DNA of 6,785 nt from Anaerolineaceae bacterium (GTDB lineage: Bacteria; Chloroflexota; Anaerolineae; JAAYZQ01): positions 1 through 6,785 of the forward strand of contig JAAYZQ010000211.1 of the NCBI GenBank assembly GCA_012514775.1. Direction: 5' to 3'. The notes below the pieces were generated by a model. The model was not told where the DNA came from and made no database searches. It saw only the letters and a list, made by a program, of their open reading frames with translations. The position numbers were made by a program, and so were the translations under genes. Below, one piece after another: positions 5,410 through 6,785 of the stretch (the first letter of the stretch is position 1; every line of letters begins with the position of its first letter).

Positions 5410-6091
5410 TACCCTGCTCTGCCAGCCCGAGACGCCCGGCGTAGGCGAGCACCTGCGCCCGGTGTTCGAAGTGAAGCCGGGCCATGATCTCGGCCATGTG
5501 GTACTTGACGGTACGTGGGCTCAAGCTCAGCCGAGCCCCTACCTCTTTGTAGGACAGACCCTGTGCCACCAAGGACAGCACCTCCCGCTGCCCGGCGGTC
5601 AAAGCCGGCTCCGCCACCGGTGTACTGGCCGGCGCCGCCGGGGATTCCGGAGCGGCATCCGGACTGCGGGGCCCCGCGAGGCGTGTGAACTCACTCAAGA
5701 GCTTGGCGGCCAGGCCGGGGGAAAAGGGCGGAATGCCCTCTTGCACCTGGCCCAGCGCCTCCACCAGCTCGTCAGCATCCATGCTCTTCAGCAAATAGCC
5801 AAAGGCCCCGCTCTTGACTGCCTCGAACAGGTCCTTGTCCTGCATCGAGGTGGTCAGGATGACGATCCTGGCATCCTGCCACTCCGCCCGGATCAACTGC
5901 GTCGCGGCCAGCCCGTCACACTTGGGCATGCTGATGTCCATCAGAATCACATCGGGACGCAGCGCCCGCGCCGCGGCGACCGCCTCGCACCCATCGTGCG
6001 CCGTTCCCGCGACCTCGACCCCGTGGGCCTCGAGCAAGTTGGTCAAGCCTTCCAACAGCAGGCGGTGATCGTCGACCAGCAGCACCCTCAT
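5402..6091 (-). CDS. NarL/LuxR-family response regulator, C-terminus rewritten by the IS
   Basis: A transcription factor presumably phosphorylated by the adjoining kinase. The start at ATG 6091 overlaps the kinase stop by one base (TGATG) and has GGAGG at 6100-6096. The 229-residue protein has a receiver domain (about 1-118) with Asp7-Asp8 (LLVDDH) as acidic pocket, Asp52 (ILMDISMP) as phospho-acceptor, Thr80 and Lys102 (GYLLKSM). A Pro/Ala-rich linker (about 135-162) leads to a LuxR-type helix-turn-helix (LTAGQREVLSLVAQGLSYKE from 164, then LSPRTVKYHMAEIMARL) that should bind operator DNA. The last residues, SD and the TAA stop, are coded by the insertion sequence. Rejoining the flanks at TA replaces SD by a 13-residue tail (TAFLPRRQSHQAM) ending at TAG 4209-4211. 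The helix-turn-helix is complete, so the protein is probably still functional. Target genes are unknown. Confidence 0.93.
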   Translation of the reverse strand: MRVLLVDDHRLLLEGLTNLLEAHGVEVAGTAHDGCEAVAAARALRPDVILMDISMPKCDGLAATQLIRAEWQDARIVILTTSMQDKDLFEAVKSGAFGYLLKSMDADELVEALGQVQEGIPPFSPGLAAKLLSEFTRLAGPRSPDAAPESPAAPASTPVAEPALTAGQREVLSLVAQGLSYKEVGARLSLSPRTVKYHMAEIMARLHFEHRAQVLAYAGRLGLAEQGSD

Positions 6092-6785
6092 CACCCCTCC
6101 TCGCCGGTGATCGCCAGAGGCGCATGGAACACGACGCGCGTGCCCGCGCCCGGTTCGGACTTGATCACCATATCGCCCCCGATCTGGGCCATGCGCTCGG
6201 CCATGAAGGCCAGCCCGAAATGCGTCTGCCCATGGGCGGGCAGTGCCTCCGGGGCAAAGCCGACGCCGTCGTCGGCCACCACGATCGTCGCCTGCGCACC
6301 CTCGCAGGCCAAGGTCACGCACACGCTTTTGGCCAGCGAATGCTTGCGAGCGTTGGTCAGCGCCTCCTGGATCACCCGCAGCAGTTGCACGCTGACCCCC
6401 AGCGCAAAGTCGCCCTCCGACAGGCCAGGGGGCAGGAGCAGTTCAGCGCGAATGCCGAAATTCTCCTGGTAGGCCGCCAGGTACTGCTCCAGGACAGCCA
6501 GGAACGACCAGTGTTCCGGCGTTCCGGATCGCAGGCTCAGGATCGAATCACGCAGGTCCGCGTGCGCGTCCTGAGCCATGCAGGTCAGCCGGGCGAGCTG
6601 CGCCTCCGCCCTGGTCGTGTCGCCCGTGCGCACACACTGGGCGATGGCCTGCGCCTGGAAGCTCACATAACCCAGCACCTGGCCGGTACTATCGTGCAGC
6701 TCACGCGCCAGGCGCTCGCGCTCCTGCAGCATGGCCAGCGCCCGCTGCTGATCCAGGATCTGCGCCTGCGCCCGGCGCTGCTCGG
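6091..6785 (-). CDS. Sensor histidine kinase (HisKA_3/HATPase_c), N-terminal part beyond window
   Basis: An autophosphorylating kinase that should pass phosphate to the regulator downstream. The frame is open to the right edge; 230 residues are visible and the sensor part is missing. A charged Gln/Arg/Ala-rich helix (EQRRAQAQILDQQRALA) leads into the HisKA_3 motif RLARELHDSTGQVLG, whose His (codon 6696-6694) is the expected phosphorylation site. The ATP-binding domain shows an N box (IQEALTNARKHS), G1 box (VADDGVGF) and G2 box (THFGLAFMAERMAQIGG), the NarX/DesK-type set. The protein ends ITGEEG and its TGA overlaps the regulator ATG by one base, which indicates translational coupling. The ATG at 6732 is internal, because the coiled-coil reading continues upstream of it. 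Neither the signal sensed nor membrane location can be judged from this part. Confidence 0.93.
   Translation of the reverse strand, partial: EQRRAQAQILDQQRALAMLQERERLARELHDSTGQVLGYVSFQAQAIAQCVRTGDTTRAEAQLARLTCMAQDAHADLRDSILSLRSGTPEHWSFLAVLEQYLAAYQENFGIRAELLLPPGLSEGDFALGVSVQLLRVIQEALTNARKHSLAKSVCVTLACEGAQATIVVADDGVGFAPEALPAHGQTHFGLAFMAERMAQIGGDMVIKSEPGAGTRVVFHAPLAITGEEG

Noticed and set aside
6092..6322. Upstream extension of the response regulator to ATG 6322
   Set aside because: The extra residues are Arg/Gly-rich shadow of the kinase gene. The receiver starts canonically at MRVLLVDDH (6091), which has its own ribosome binding site.
5336..6472. Open frame of 378 codons on the plus strand
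   Set aside because: It is antisense to the well-recognised regulator and kinase genes and crosses the end of the insertion sequence. No domain is visible.
1..6785. CRISPR array, tRNA or rRNA, toxin-antitoxin or other defence genes
   Set aside because: I saw no regularly spaced repeats, cloverleaf-like sequence, rRNA sequence or small overlapping gene pair with such motifs on either strand.

Overview
The window is GC-rich bacterial DNA, and every gene I can support lies on the minus strand, so transcription runs from high to low coordinates. Several features recall Chloroflexota (Anaerolineae/Caldilineae-type) genomes: a HisKA_3/NarL-type two-component pair, a receiver-like protein without the usual acidic pocket, a DUF333-linked extracellular peptidase, and REP-like dyads between genes. 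That placement is an inference from protein style; there is no rRNA or marker gene here.

In order of transcription: (1) 6785-6091 is the C-terminal part of a sensor histidine kinase, cut by the window edge. (2) 6091-5402 is its LuxR/NarL-type response regulator, joined to the kinase by a 1-nt stop/start overlap (TGATG). (3) 5409-4252 is a complete IS630-family insertion sequence of 1158 bp. It has imperfect 38-bp terminal inverted repeats, is flanked by TA duplications, and carries a strong sigma70-type promoter reaching into its left repeat. Its DDE transposase is split over three frames by two +1 breaks, each at a run of C residues. The element sits inside the 3' end of the regulator gene and now supplies its stop codon. 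Rejoining the flanks restores a frame 11 residues longer that ends at 4209. (4) 4248-4084 holds the former 3' end of the regulator gene, a REP-like dyad, a palindrome and a good intrinsic terminator at 4149-4179. (5) 4083-3670 is a small receiver-like protein. (6) 3587-2055 is a secreted protein of unknown function with three close cysteine pairs. (7) 1835-1 is an exported protein with a DUF333 module followed by an M49 (dipeptidyl peptidase III-like) zinc peptidase of the HExxH subtype, running off the left edge.

The kinase and regulator clearly form one operon that originally ended at the 4149-4179 terminator. The three downstream genes are separate units with gaps of 82 to 219 bp, and nothing in the sequence proves that the two-component system controls them. 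Gene-free stretches are short. The longest gap, 1836-2054, holds a perfect 12-bp hairpin and a 9-bp inverted repeat but no recognisable gene. I see no tRNA, rRNA, CRISPR array or defence system. The most informative points are the insertion that rewrote the regulator's C-terminus, the paired C-run frame breaks, and the DUF333-M49 fusion.
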